DNA of 12,847 nucleotides from Paracoccaceae bacterium (GTDB taxonomy: Bacteria; Pseudomonadota; Alphaproteobacteria; Rhodobacterales; Rhodobacteraceae). Positions 6,154 through 12,847 of this stretch are shown one piece after another. The notes beneath the pieces are model-generated. The model ran no database searches. It saw only the letters and a list, made by a program, of their open reading frames with translations, and was not told the origin of the DNA. Location: the NCBI GenBank assembly GCA_015487335.1, contig WFPZ01000097.1:1-12847 (forward strand), written 5' to 3'. How positions within the stretch are numbered: the stretch's first letter is position 1; every line of letters starts with the position of its first letter. The position numbers and the translations under genes are program-made.

Positions 6154-6774
6154 GTGTTGCGACTTTCGCTTCTTGCGGCGCTGGCGCTGGTTCAGGGCGG
6201 GGCCCTCTATCTGGAAACCCGCAGCGCCACTCCCGCCCTGCCCGGCCCGATGGAGCTGCCCCCATGGCGGCTGTCGCTGCGTGCCCTGCAGGCCGATCTG
6301 ATGCGCTGCGACAACGCCCTGTCCTATCCGCGATCGGCCATGATGCCCGGCGCCGTGATGCAACAGGCGGCCGGGGCCTGTCTGGGCCTGGCCCGGCAGA
6401 CCATCGCCCGGATCCCCAGCCAGGGCCTTGCCCATTACATCGCCGCGCTCGCCCTCGCCGGCGCCGATCCGCAAGGCGCGGCCCGCCATCTGGCGCAATC
6501 GGCCCGCGCCGCGCCGCGCCAGGGCTGGCTGGCCCAGCGGCGCTTCGCCCTCGCCCGCACCCTGCCCGAGGAGGCAAGGGGGGGCGCGCGGGGGCTTTTG
6601 CCCTCGGACATCCCCGTGCTGCTCTCGACCGAGGCCGGAACCCGGCTCGTGGCGCAAACCTACCTTCGCCGGCCCGCCCTGCGCCCCGGAATCGCCCGCG
6701 CCGCGAAACGGGCCGAGCCGGATCTGCAGGCCCGGCTGGCCTACCAGCTCCGCCGGCAGGTGAGCCGACCATGA
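6154..6774 (+). CDS. Membrane-anchored or exported protein of the EPS operon, unrecognised
   Basis: The product has 206 residues from GTG 6154, or 209 if an in-frame ATT at 6145 is the true start. The N-terminus (VLRLSLLAALALVQGGALYLE) is a signal anchor or signal peptide. The rest is rich in Ala, Arg and Leu and looks helical, in a pattern that could be short helix-turn-helix repeats (HYIAALALAGADPQGAARHLAQSA is TPR-like), but I cannot assign a family. The ribosome site GGAGG at 6133-6137 is 16 bases from GTG 6154, too far, and 7 bases from ATT 6145. The stop overlaps the next ATG (ATGA), so it is translationally coupled to the polymerase gene and probably serves the same pathway, perhaps as a periplasmic partner. 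Confidence 0.75.
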   Translation: MLRLSLLAALALVQGGALYLETRSATPALPGPMELPPWRLSLRALQADLMRCDNALSYPRSAMMPGAVMQQAAGACLGLARQTIARIPSQGLAHYIAALALAGADPQGAARHLAQSARAAPRQGWLAQRRFALARTLPEEARGGARGLLPSDIPVLLSTEAGTRLVAQTYLRRPALRPGIARAAKRAEPDLQARLAYQLRRQVSRP

Positions 6775-8075
6775 GCGCGCCGGCCGAAACCCCGGCCCCG
6801 GCGGCCTGCCGGACGCCGCCCGAGAGGCGCCCCCGCCCAGCCGGACACATCAGCCGGCTGTGCGGCTACCTTCTGGTGGCGGTGGTGCTGCTCTCGCCCG
6901 TTCCCGCCGGCGGCAACCGCCCGCAGGCCTGGCTGCTGTGGGGCCTCGTCATCACCCTGGCGGCCATGTTGCACCACTTGCCGGACGCCCGGCGCCCGCC
7001 ATTGCCGCGCGCGGCATGGGCCGTGACGCTGTGCGGCGCGCTTTTCGCGGGCTATGCCTTCTGGCAGGCGGGCATGGGGGCCTGGGTGCTGACATACGCA
7101 GACGGCTGGGCGGCCGACGGCACCGGCCTGCCCGCCGGGGCCAGCCTCGCCCCGCCCGCCAGCGCCCTGGCCGGGCTGCGCCTTGCCGCCACCGTGCTGT
7201 TCTTCCACCTTGCCCTGCGCCTTGCGCAAAAGCCCGGGCTGGCGCGGGCCATGGCAAGGGCCATTTTCCTGGGGGTCGCCGCCCATGCGGCACTGGCGAT
7301 CGCCCTGCCCGCCACCGCCCCCCTGCCGCCCGGCGAGGCCATGCTCGCCCGGGGCTTCTTCGCCAACCCCAACTCCCTTGCCACCTATCTCGGAATGGGG
7401 CTGGTGCTGGGGGTCTCGCTGCTTGTGCAGGGCCGGCGCAAAGAGCCCCTCGCCGGCGCCGGGGTGGCACTCATCTTCCTGGCCCTGCTGCTCACCGGCT
7501 CGCGCGCCGGGATCGCGGCCAGCCTGGTAGCCGCCGGGGCGGTGGCGCTGGCGCCGGGAGCGCAGGCCAGGCTGCCGTGGCCGCTTCTGGCGCTGGCAGG
7601 GACGGCGGCCATCGCGGCGCTTGCCTTCCATGCCGGCGTGATCGCCGGAAGCGAGTACCGCTGGGCCCTCTTCGCCCAGGTTGCCCAGGCCATCGCCAGC
7701 CGCCCGTTCACCGGCTTCGGGCTCGACAGCTTCCCGCTGCTTTTCGCCCCTTTCCAGGCCCCGCCCCTGCCTGCCGACGTGGTCTGGGAGAAGGCCCACT
7801 CGACCTATCTTTCGCTATGGGCCGAGGCCGGGCTGGTGGCCGGCTCGCTGCCGCTGCTGGCCGGGCTCATCGCCGCGGCGGCCCTGGCCCGCCACGCCCT
7901 CTCCCGCCGGCCCGGCCGCGCACTCGCCATCGCCGGGCTGGGCGCGCTGGTGCTTGCGGCCCTGCACGCGACGGTTGATTTCAGCCTCGAGATCCAGGCC
8001 AACCTGTTTCTTCTCGCATCCCTCGTGGCGCTCGGCCTGGGCGCGGTGCCGGCTGCAAAGGCGAGGTGGGCATGA
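6771..8075 (+). CDS. Wzy-like polysaccharide polymerase / O-antigen ligase family membrane protein
   Basis: The product has 434 residues with about ten or more hydrophobic segments. Family landmarks (Wzy_C) are visible: GFFANPNSLATYL with N199-P-N201, LLLTGSRAGIAAS with T242-G-S-R245, and WEKAHSTYLSLWAEAGLVAG with H343 in the large periplasmic loop. Such proteins join lipid-linked repeat units or transfer a chain; beside a Wzx-like flippase and a Wzc-like protein, polymerisation of EPS is the likely role. ATG 6771 is chosen because it overlaps the previous stop (ATGA) with AGGTGAG upstream. The frame is open far upstream to 6264, but that part duplicates the neighbouring gene in another frame and is not membrane-like. 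Confidence 0.88.
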   Translation: MSAPAETPAPAACRTPPERRPRPAGHISRLCGYLLVAVVLLSPVPAGGNRPQAWLLWGLVITLAAMLHHLPDARRPPLPRAAWAVTLCGALFAGYAFWQAGMGAWVLTYADGWAADGTGLPAGASLAPPASALAGLRLAATVLFFHLALRLAQKPGLARAMARAIFLGVAAHAALAIALPATAPLPPGEAMLARGFFANPNSLATYLGMGLVLGVSLLVQGRRKEPLAGAGVALIFLALLLTGSRAGIAASLVAAGAVALAPGAQARLPWPLLALAGTAAIAALAFHAGVIAGSEYRWALFAQVAQAIASRPFTGFGLDSFPLLFAPFQAPPLPADVVWEKAHSTYLSLWAEAGLVAGSLPLLAGLIAAAALARHALSRRPGRALAIAGLGALVLAALHATVDFSLEIQANLFLLASLVALGLGAVPAAKARWA

Positions 8076-10228
8076 GCATCAACGCCCCCGCCACCGGCCC
8101 GGACATCGAGCTGCGCGCCATCGCCGCGGTGCTGCGCCGGCACTCGCGGATCATCGCCCTGACATTCGCCGCCATCTTCTCGCTGGCCGCAGCGCTGGCC
8201 TTCCTGCTGCCGCCGGCCTACACCGCGACCGCCCTGATCCTCGTCGAGCCGGCCGGCAAGAACCTGCTGGAGCCGGGCGCCACGGCGCCCCCGGCCCCGG
8301 GCAGCGAAAGCGCCCGCGTCGACAGCGAGGTGGAGATCCTGCGCTCCGACGCCATCGCGCTTTCGGTGATCACGCAAAAGGGGCTGATGTCCGACCCGGA
8401 GTTCGGGCCGCGCCCGTCCCTGCTCCGGCGGCTGGCCGCCCCGGCGCGCGCCGCCCCCGGCCAGGCCCGGCTGCTGCCGCAGACCCTGGCGCGCTTTCGC
8501 AAGGCGGTCGAGGTGCGGCGGCGGGGGCTGACCTACCTGATTTCGGTATCGGTCACCTCTCGCAGCCCCGAACGCGCGGCGGAGCTGGCCAATGCCCTGG
8601 CCCAGGCCCATATCGATGCCCAGATCCGGGCCAAGTCGGCCGAGACCCTGGCCGCGCGCGACCTGCTGCAGGCGCGCATCATGGAGGCCCGCCAGAGGAT
8701 CGCCGAAAACGAGGCGAGGCTGGAGGCCTTTCTCGAAGCGGGCCTTGCCTCCGATGACACCGCCGGGCCGGCCCTGGCCGAGCTGCGCGCCTCGCTCAGG
8801 CGGTCGCGGCAGGAACTGGCCGGGAAAACCCGCCTGCAAAGCCGCGCCGAAGCCCTGCTGGAGGCCGAAGACTGGGCCGGGCTGGTGGAGGTGCTCGAAG
8901 ACGAAGGCCTGGCACGGCTGGCGGCACAACGTCAGGCGCTGGCCGTCTCCGGCGGGGCCGGACAGCGCCCCGCGGCAGCCGTCCTGGAGGAAACCCTTGA
9001 CGACATTGATGCGCAGCTGAGCGCCGGCGCCGAGCACGCCATGGCCCGGCTCGCCGACGACATCCGCAGCCTCGACGAACGCGCCGCCGCCCTGCGCGAG
9101 GACATGCGCCAAAGGCTGCTGGCGGCCGATCTCTCGCCGCAGACCCTGGCGCGGGCCTACGCCCTGCAGCAGGAGACCGCCACCGCGCGGGCCAAGTATC
9201 AGCAGCTTCTGGCCCGGCTGAGCGACATGGAAACCCAGGCCCGCCTGCAGATGGCCGACAGCCGGATCGTCTCGCCCGCCCTGCCGCCCGCCACCCCCTC
9301 CTTTCCCGACCGCACCCTGTTCATGCTGGTGGCGCTCGCCGTCTCGGCGGGGGTCGGGGTCGGGCTGGCCTTCGTGAAGGAGTATCACATCGGCGGGGTC
9401 ACCTCGGCGCAGCAGCTTTCCGAGATGCTTCACAGCCCCGTGGCCGCCACGGTGCCCGAGATGCGCCAGGGCCGGGGCGCGCCCCGCAGCCTCGCCGATC
9501 TGATGATCAAGGCCCCCCTCTCCCCTTACGCGGAATCGATCCGCAAGCTGCGCGCCACGGCCGAGCTTTCGCTGCGCCCGCCGCAGAGCGCGCCCCGGGC
9601 CGGCGGGGCGGGCCGGGTCGTCGTGGTCACCTCTTCGGTGGGCGGCGAGGGCAAGACCACCACCGCCCTGTCGCTGGCCCGCGCCTGGGCGCTGGCAGGC
9701 AGGAGCACCCTGCTGATCGATGCCGACCTGCGCAAGCCCTCGCTGCATCGCCATGTCGGGGCAGAGCCCGCGGCGGGCCTGCTCGAATATCTTCAGTCCT
9801 CCGACCCCGCGCTTGCCGATGCAGGTTTGCACGTCAAGGATCCTCTCAGCCCGGCAAGCCTGATCCTGGGTTCCGGGCACAGCGATACACCCACCGATCA
9901 GCTGCTGTCGTCCGCCATGTTCGCGGATCTGCTGAGCAAGGCGCGCGATTTCCACGATATCGTCATCATCGACACCCCGCCGATCCTGCCGGTGGTCGAC
10001 GGGCGCTACGTGCTGGCGCATGCGGATGCGGCCGTGCTGGCGGTGCGCTGGGCCTCCACCGGCCAGCGGGAGCTGCGCGCCGCCATGCAGGAGATCGCCC
10101 CCGTCCTGCCCCCGCAGGCCGCCTTGCTGCCGGTGCTGACCAGATGCGGCGAGGGCGCTGCCCGCTACGGCGAGGGCTACCCGGCCACGGCCCGGGCGGA
10201 CGCCTTGCCGAAAAGCAGCGCCTCGTAG
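8072..10228 (+). CDS. Wzc/ExoP-like chain-length determinant fused to a BY-type tyrosine kinase
   Basis: The product has 718 residues. Layout: Wzz domain with TM1 at about 26-46, a long periplasmic coiled-coil region (about 170-400), a proline-rich stretch and TM2 at about 413-436, then a cytoplasmic BY-kinase domain. ATPase motifs are Walker A GGEGKTTT at 524-531 (K528), Walker A' LLIDADLRKP (D550, D552) and Walker B VIIDTPP (D634). It controls EPS polymer length and export through cycles of autophosphorylation. The usual C-terminal tyrosine cluster is short here: only Y699 and Y703 in ARYGEGYPA. ATG 8072 overlaps the polymerase stop (ATGA) with GAGG 5 bases upstream. Its last 52 bases overlap the end of the convergent glycosyltransferase gene. 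Confidence 0.92.
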   Translation: MSINAPATGPDIELRAIAAVLRRHSRIIALTFAAIFSLAAALAFLLPPAYTATALILVEPAGKNLLEPGATAPPAPGSESARVDSEVEILRSDAIALSVITQKGLMSDPEFGPRPSLLRRLAAPARAAPGQARLLPQTLARFRKAVEVRRRGLTYLISVSVTSRSPERAAELANALAQAHIDAQIRAKSAETLAARDLLQARIMEARQRIAENEARLEAFLEAGLASDDTAGPALAELRASLRRSRQELAGKTRLQSRAEALLEAEDWAGLVEVLEDEGLARLAAQRQALAVSGGAGQRPAAAVLEETLDDIDAQLSAGAEHAMARLADDIRSLDERAAALREDMRQRLLAADLSPQTLARAYALQQETATARAKYQQLLARLSDMETQARLQMADSRIVSPALPPATPSFPDRTLFMLVALAVSAGVGVGLAFVKEYHIGGVTSAQQLSEMLHSPVAATVPEMRQGRGAPRSLADLMIKAPLSPYAESIRKLRATAELSLRPPQSAPRAGGAGRVVVVTSSVGGEGKTTTALSLARAWALAGRSTLLIDADLRKPSLHRHVGAEPAAGLLEYLQSSDPALADAGLHVKDPLSPASLILGSGHSDTPTDQLLSSAMFADLLSKARDFHDIVIIDTPPILPVVDGRYVLAHADAAVLAVRWASTGQRELRAAMQEIAPVLPPQAALLPVLTRCGEGAARYGEGYPATARADALPKSSAS

Positions 10229-11298
10229 CGGGTCAGCACCTCCTCCCAGCGGAAATCGCGGGCATGGCGGGCGCGCGCCGCAGCCCGGGCACGCGCCAGC
10301 GCCACGTCGTCGCGTGCCAGTTCCCGCACATGGGCCGCACAGCCCTCGACATCGGAAAAGAACCGCTGCCCCGCACCGGCCGTCCAGCGGTTGAAACGGT
10401 TGTCATGGGCGATCACCGCATTTCCCGCCCCGAGGGCCTCGACCAGCGAAGGGTTCGTGCCGCCCACGCGATGGCCGTGGAAATAGGCCCGGGCATGGAA
10501 GCGCAGGGCCCTCAGCGCCTCCTGTTCGTAGATGCCGCCGGGGAAGAGCACCCCGGGCCCGGCGGCGCGCAACACCCGGCGATGGTAGCGGTTGGCCCGG
10601 TCCACCCGCCCCAGAACCACCAGCTTCATCCCGCAGTCGGCCCGCCCGAAGGCCTCCACGATCTCGAGAATGGAATTCTCCGGCTCGATCCGCGCCACCG
10701 AAAGGAAATACCGCCCGCGCTCCAGCCCCAGCCTGCGCAGCGGGGCCTCGTCCGCATGCGTGATCACATCCGCGCCGTAGGGGATCATTTCCGGCTCGCG
10801 CCGGGTGCGCGCCGCGACATGGGCGGCGATCTGGGGGTGGTCGGCGATCGGGCGATCACAGATGCTGGCACCGACGAGCTCGTTGAGCATCAGCCAGGCC
10901 CGGGCCGGAAGCGACCACTTGGCGCGCTTCCACTCGATCCCGTCCATGTTCATGAATACCCGCCGCCCACGCAGCTTCTGCAGCACCGAGAAAACGGCCG
11001 TGTTGTAGCCCAGGACAAGATCCACCCCGGGGCGGTTCAGCACGTGGCGGATGCAGGCCAGATCGAAGGCCATGGTGCCCGCCGCCCCGCCCAGGGGAGG
11101 GGCGAAATGCACCCGGCGAACGCCGCGCCAGCAATCCTCGCGCCCCCTGTCTTCGGGCCGTTCCGACTGACAATAGACGCTTACGGAAACCCCGCGCCGC
11201 ACCAGCCACAGCGCCAGCCGCTCGGCGAAGGTCTCGAACCCGCCATGGGCGGCGGGAATGCCGCGCGTGCCGAGAATGTTGAGGTGCCGCCGCTCCAT
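10177..11298 (-). CDS. Glycosyltransferase, DUF1972 / GT4 family
   Basis: The product has 373 residues. The N-terminus NILGTRGIPAAHGGFETFAE is the signature of DUF1972 glycosyltransferases, a GT-B fold group that includes rhamnosyl- and other sugar transferases of capsule and O-antigen loci. The C-terminal half has the GT4 donor-sugar site GGTNPSLVEALGAGNAVIAHD. It would add a sugar from a nucleotide donor to the lipid-linked intermediate on the cytoplasmic face; the sugar cannot be read from sequence. GGAG lies 4 bases before ATG 11298. It is divergent from the flippase gene across a 118-base gap full of CtrA-type boxes, and its 3' end overlaps the kinase gene by 52 bases on the opposite strand. 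Confidence 0.9.
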   Translation of the reverse strand: MERRHLNILGTRGIPAAHGGFETFAERLALWLVRRGVSVSVYCQSERPEDRGREDCWRGVRRVHFAPPLGGAAGTMAFDLACIRHVLNRPGVDLVLGYNTAVFSVLQKLRGRRVFMNMDGIEWKRAKWSLPARAWLMLNELVGASICDRPIADHPQIAAHVAARTRREPEMIPYGADVITHADEAPLRRLGLERGRYFLSVARIEPENSILEIVEAFGRADCGMKLVVLGRVDRANRYHRRVLRAAGPGVLFPGGIYEQEALRALRFHARAYFHGHRVGGTNPSLVEALGAGNAVIAHDNRFNRWTAGAGQRFFSDVEGCAAHVRELARDDVALARARAAARARHARDFRWEEVLTRYEALLFGKASARAVAG

Positions 11299-11339
11299 CC
11301 TTCTCCGCCGTGGTTTTCAAACAGTTAAGGCCGGGCGGG

Positions 11340-11354
11340 TTAAGGCCGGGTTAA
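11340..11354 (-). promoter_or_regulatory. CtrA-type box facing the DUF1972 glycosyltransferase
   Basis: On the minus strand the site reads TTAA-N7-TTAACC with spacer CCCGGCC. It lies 41 bases upstream of the glycosyltransferase ATG and is oriented toward it. A further TTAA at 11325-11328 lies closer to the gene and may be an extra half-site. Confidence 0.6.
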
Positions 11355-11362
11355 GGGGTGCG

Positions 11363-11377
11363 TTAAGGCCCTGTTAA
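11363..11377 (+). promoter_or_regulatory. CtrA-type box facing the flippase gene
   Basis: On the plus strand the site reads TTAA-N7-TTAACC with spacer GGCCCTG. It lies 39 bases upstream of the flippase ATG and is oriented toward it, mirroring the outward-facing box at 11340-11354. Eight bases separate the two boxes. Confidence 0.65.
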
Positions 11378-11416
11378 CCGCTTGCGCACAAACCTCCCCG
11401 GGCAGGAGGAAAGCCC

Positions 11417-12733
11417 ATGAGCCTTGCCCGAGACGCCGACACCGCCCTGCGCATCAAGGTGCTGGCCGCCGCCACCAGCTATGGGTTCGCGCTGCTGCTG
11501 GCCCGTGAACTGGGGGCGGACGGCTTCGGCCAGGTGGCCTTTTTCCTCAACGCCGCGACGCTTCTGGCGGTGCTCGGCGGGCAGGGCATGCCGATGCTGC
11601 TTCTGCGCGAGGTGCCGGCGCTGTCGGGCGGGCAAAGGCGGGCGGAGGTGGCCCTGCTGGCCCGTACCGCCCTGCGCCGGGCCGTATCCGGCGCCGCGCT
11701 GGCCGCGGCTGTGGCGCTGGCGCTCATGCTCGCGCTGCCCGGGCGCGGCGGTTTCGGCCTGGGCGTGCTGGCGGCGGGCCTTGCACTGGCCCCGCTGTGG
11801 GGCGCAATGGAGGCGCTTTCGCACCTGGCGCGGGCCCATGGCATGATGCTCCTGGCGCTCTTTCCCAGAGAGGTGCTGTGGCGCGGCCTTGCCGCCCTTG
11901 CGGCGCTGGCCTGGACAGCCGTGGCAGGCCCGCTCACGCCCGCCGTGGTGCTGGCGGCATTGCTGGTCATTGCGCTGGGGCTGAACGCGGGCATGGGCGC
12001 GGCGCTGCGCGGCAAGGGCGCGTGGCCGCACCGGCAATGCGCAACACGCGGGCGCCCCGATCCGGCCCGGGGCCGGGCGGCCCGGCATTTCTGGGCCAGT
12101 TCGCTGTCCAACATCTTCCTCGCCCATGCGGATGTGATCACGGTTGCCCTGCTGCTTGGCCCCCAGGCCGCCGGTTACTACTTCGCGGCCAACCGGCTGG
12201 CGCAGCTTCTGGCCTTCTTCCTGACCAGCCACAACCTGGCGCTGGCGCCCCGCTTCGCCGGGCTGTGGCAGGGCGGCGCGCACCAGCGGGCGGGGGCCGA
12301 GCTGCACCGGGCCACCCGGCGCAGCTGCTGGCAGACGGCGCTGATCGCCCTGCCGCTCGCTGCGCTGGCCCCGCAGGCGCTGGGCCTGTTCGGCGAAGGG
12401 TTCGCCTCGGCCGCGCCGGCACTGCAGCTGCTGGCGGCCGCGGCCCTGCTCAACGCCGCCACGGGGCCTGCGGACATCGCGCTCAACATGGCCGGGCAGG
12501 AGCAGGCGGCGATGCGCGCCGGGCTGGTCTCGGTGGCCTTTTCCGCTCTGGCGCTGGCCGGCGGCACCCTGGCCTTCGGGCTTGCCGGAACGGGGGCGGC
12601 GGTGCTTCTGGCCACCGCCCTGCGCAAGGGGCTGCTGTGGTGGCTGGCCCGCCGCCGGCTGGGGCTGCGCTGCGATATCCTGGCCGCGCTCGCCCCGCCG
12701 GCCACCGCGCCACCGCGCCCATGCCCGCTCTGA
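11417..12733 (+). CDS. Wzx-like polysaccharide flippase (oligosaccharide/lipid exporter family)
   Basis: The product has 438 residues and about 12 hydrophobic segments spread over its length, as in Wzx/PST-type flippases of the MOP superfamily. The N-terminal RELGADGFGQVAFFLNAATLLAVLGGQGM matches the typical first helices and loop (A-R-x-L-G-x-x-x-F-G). The second half repeats the fold, with ALLLGPQAAGYYFAANRLAQL typical of helix 7-8. It would move the undecaprenyl-linked repeat unit to the periplasm for the Wzy-like polymerase. ATG 11417 has a strong AGGAGGA 6 bases upstream. The last codons overlap the next frame by 13 bases, suggesting an operon continuing to the right. Confidence 0.87.
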   Translation: MSLARDADTALRIKVLAAATSYGFALLLARELGADGFGQVAFFLNAATLLAVLGGQGMPMLLLREVPALSGGQRRAEVALLARTALRRAVSGAALAAAVALALMLALPGRGGFGLGVLAAGLALAPLWGAMEALSHLARAHGMMLLALFPREVLWRGLAALAALAWTAVAGPLTPAVVLAALLVIALGLNAGMGAALRGKGAWPHRQCATRGRPDPARGRAARHFWASSLSNIFLAHADVITVALLLGPQAAGYYFAANRLAQLLAFFLTSHNLALAPRFAGLWQGGAHQRAGAELHRATRRSCWQTALIALPLAALAPQALGLFGEGFASAAPALQLLAAAALLNAATGPADIALNMAGQEQAAMRAGLVSVAFSALALAGGTLAFGLAGTGAAVLLATALRKGLLWWLARRRLGLRCDILAALAPPATAPPRPCPL

Positions 12734-12847
12734 TCCGCCCCCATCCGCCGGCCGGCCCGGGCCCGGCGCCGCCGGCACCGGCTGCGGCGCGCGCCATCGT
12801 GGCCCTGCTCGCCCTGCGCTGGCTGGCCGGCATCGCCGAGGGCTTCG
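12721..12847 (+). CDS. Start of a downstream gene, cut by the window edge, unrecognised
   Basis: An ATG at 12721 opens a frame that remains open to the end of the window (42 codons). The visible part is a proline/alanine-rich N-terminus followed by a hydrophobic stretch (AIVALLALRWLAGIAEGF) that could be a first membrane segment. It overlaps the flippase stop by 13 bases and has no clear ribosome site, so it would depend on coupled translation; a start farther in is also possible. Given its place it is probably another EPS gene, but no family can be named. Confidence 0.45.
   Translation, partial: MPALIRPHPPAGPGPAPPAPAAARAIVALLALRWLAGIAEGF

Larger units (their letters stand above)
11324..11377. 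repeat. Cluster of five TTAA elements with GTTAAGGCC repeats
   Basis: TTAA occurs at 11325, 11340, 11351, 11363 and 11374. Three are in an identical GTTAAGGCC (starting 11324, 11339, 11362); the others read GTTAAGGGG (11350) and GTTAACCGC (11373). Start-to-start distances are 15, 11, 12 and 11 bases, so most lie about one helical turn apart. Two pairs have the exact 7-base spacing of a CtrA box and are listed separately. Confidence 0.75.

Noticed and set aside
6264..6770. Upstream extension of the Wzy-like gene back to 6264
   Set aside because: It overlaps the preceding gene in another frame and reads as Arg/Pro/Ala-rich shadow; ATG 6771 overlaps the previous stop and starts just before the first membrane segment.
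8066..8071. GTG 8066 as start of the Wzc-like gene
   Set aside because: ATG 8072 overlaps the previous stop as ATGA with GAGG at proper spacing; the GTG lies within that ribosome site.
7805..10021. 738-codon open frame on the minus strand, opposite the polymerase and kinase genes
   Set aside because: Spans two well-supported plus-strand genes, is Gly/Gln/Arg-rich and has no recognisable fold; typical of high-GC antisense frames.
11324..11377. The TTAA cluster as a CRISPR array or an integration/att repeat
   Set aside because: Units are about 9-15 bases with irregular short spacing and no spacers or cas genes; spacing and orientation fit regulator boxes.
1..12847. Insertion sequences, tRNA or rRNA genes, toxin-antitoxin or phage-defence genes
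   Set aside because: I saw no transposase, integrase, cloverleaf or defence motif on either strand; all long frames with motifs belong to nitrogen metabolism or EPS synthesis.

Overview
The window is very GC-rich DNA, roughly 70% by eye, with tightly packed genes. Protein families, codon use and the TTAA-N7-TTAACC boxes suggest an alphaproteobacterium, most likely Rhodobacterales/Rhodobacteraceae. That placement is inferred from gene content, not from a marker gene.

Left part (1-3950), nitrogen and amine metabolism: the tail of a glutamine synthetase-family enzyme, a DAO-type FAD oxidoreductase and a class I glutamine amidotransferase-like hydrolase lie head to tail. The trio resembles a gamma-glutamylation route for amine/polyamine breakdown (PuuA/PuuB/PuuD-like roles). 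Next comes a membrane-anchored FMN/3Fe-4S glutamate synthase-like protein on the same strand. A 32-codon ORF on the minus strand (2188-2286) sits in the gap before it.

Right part (4066-12847), an exopolysaccharide (EPS) locus of the Wzx/Wzy type. It holds an ExoY-like initiating phosphoglycosyltransferase (-), an exported ClpP-like protein (+), a small secreted helical protein (-), an operon of a membrane-anchored unknown, a Wzy-like polymerase/ligase and a Wzc/ExoP-like chain-length regulator with tyrosine-kinase domain (+), a DUF1972/GT4 glycosyltransferase (-), a Wzx-like flippase (+), and the start of another gene cut by the window edge. The inferred flow is: ExoY-like enzyme loads the first sugar on undecaprenyl phosphate, the GT extends it, the flippase moves the unit across the membrane, the Wzy-like protein polymerises, and the Wzc-like protein sets length and export. 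No outer-membrane export protein is visible.

The most striking pattern is regulatory. Genes of the EPS part alternate in strand and share three divergent promoter regions. Each region contains at least one perfect TTAA-N7-TTAACC element, the consensus binding site of the cell-cycle regulator CtrA. There are four full sites in total, and by eye TTAA occurs nowhere else in the window. In the GT4/flippase gap two full sites point outward, one toward each gene, about 40 bases from each start codon. This suggests the whole EPS locus is one CtrA regulon, which would fit a cell-cycle- or pole-linked polysaccharide; that last step is inference.
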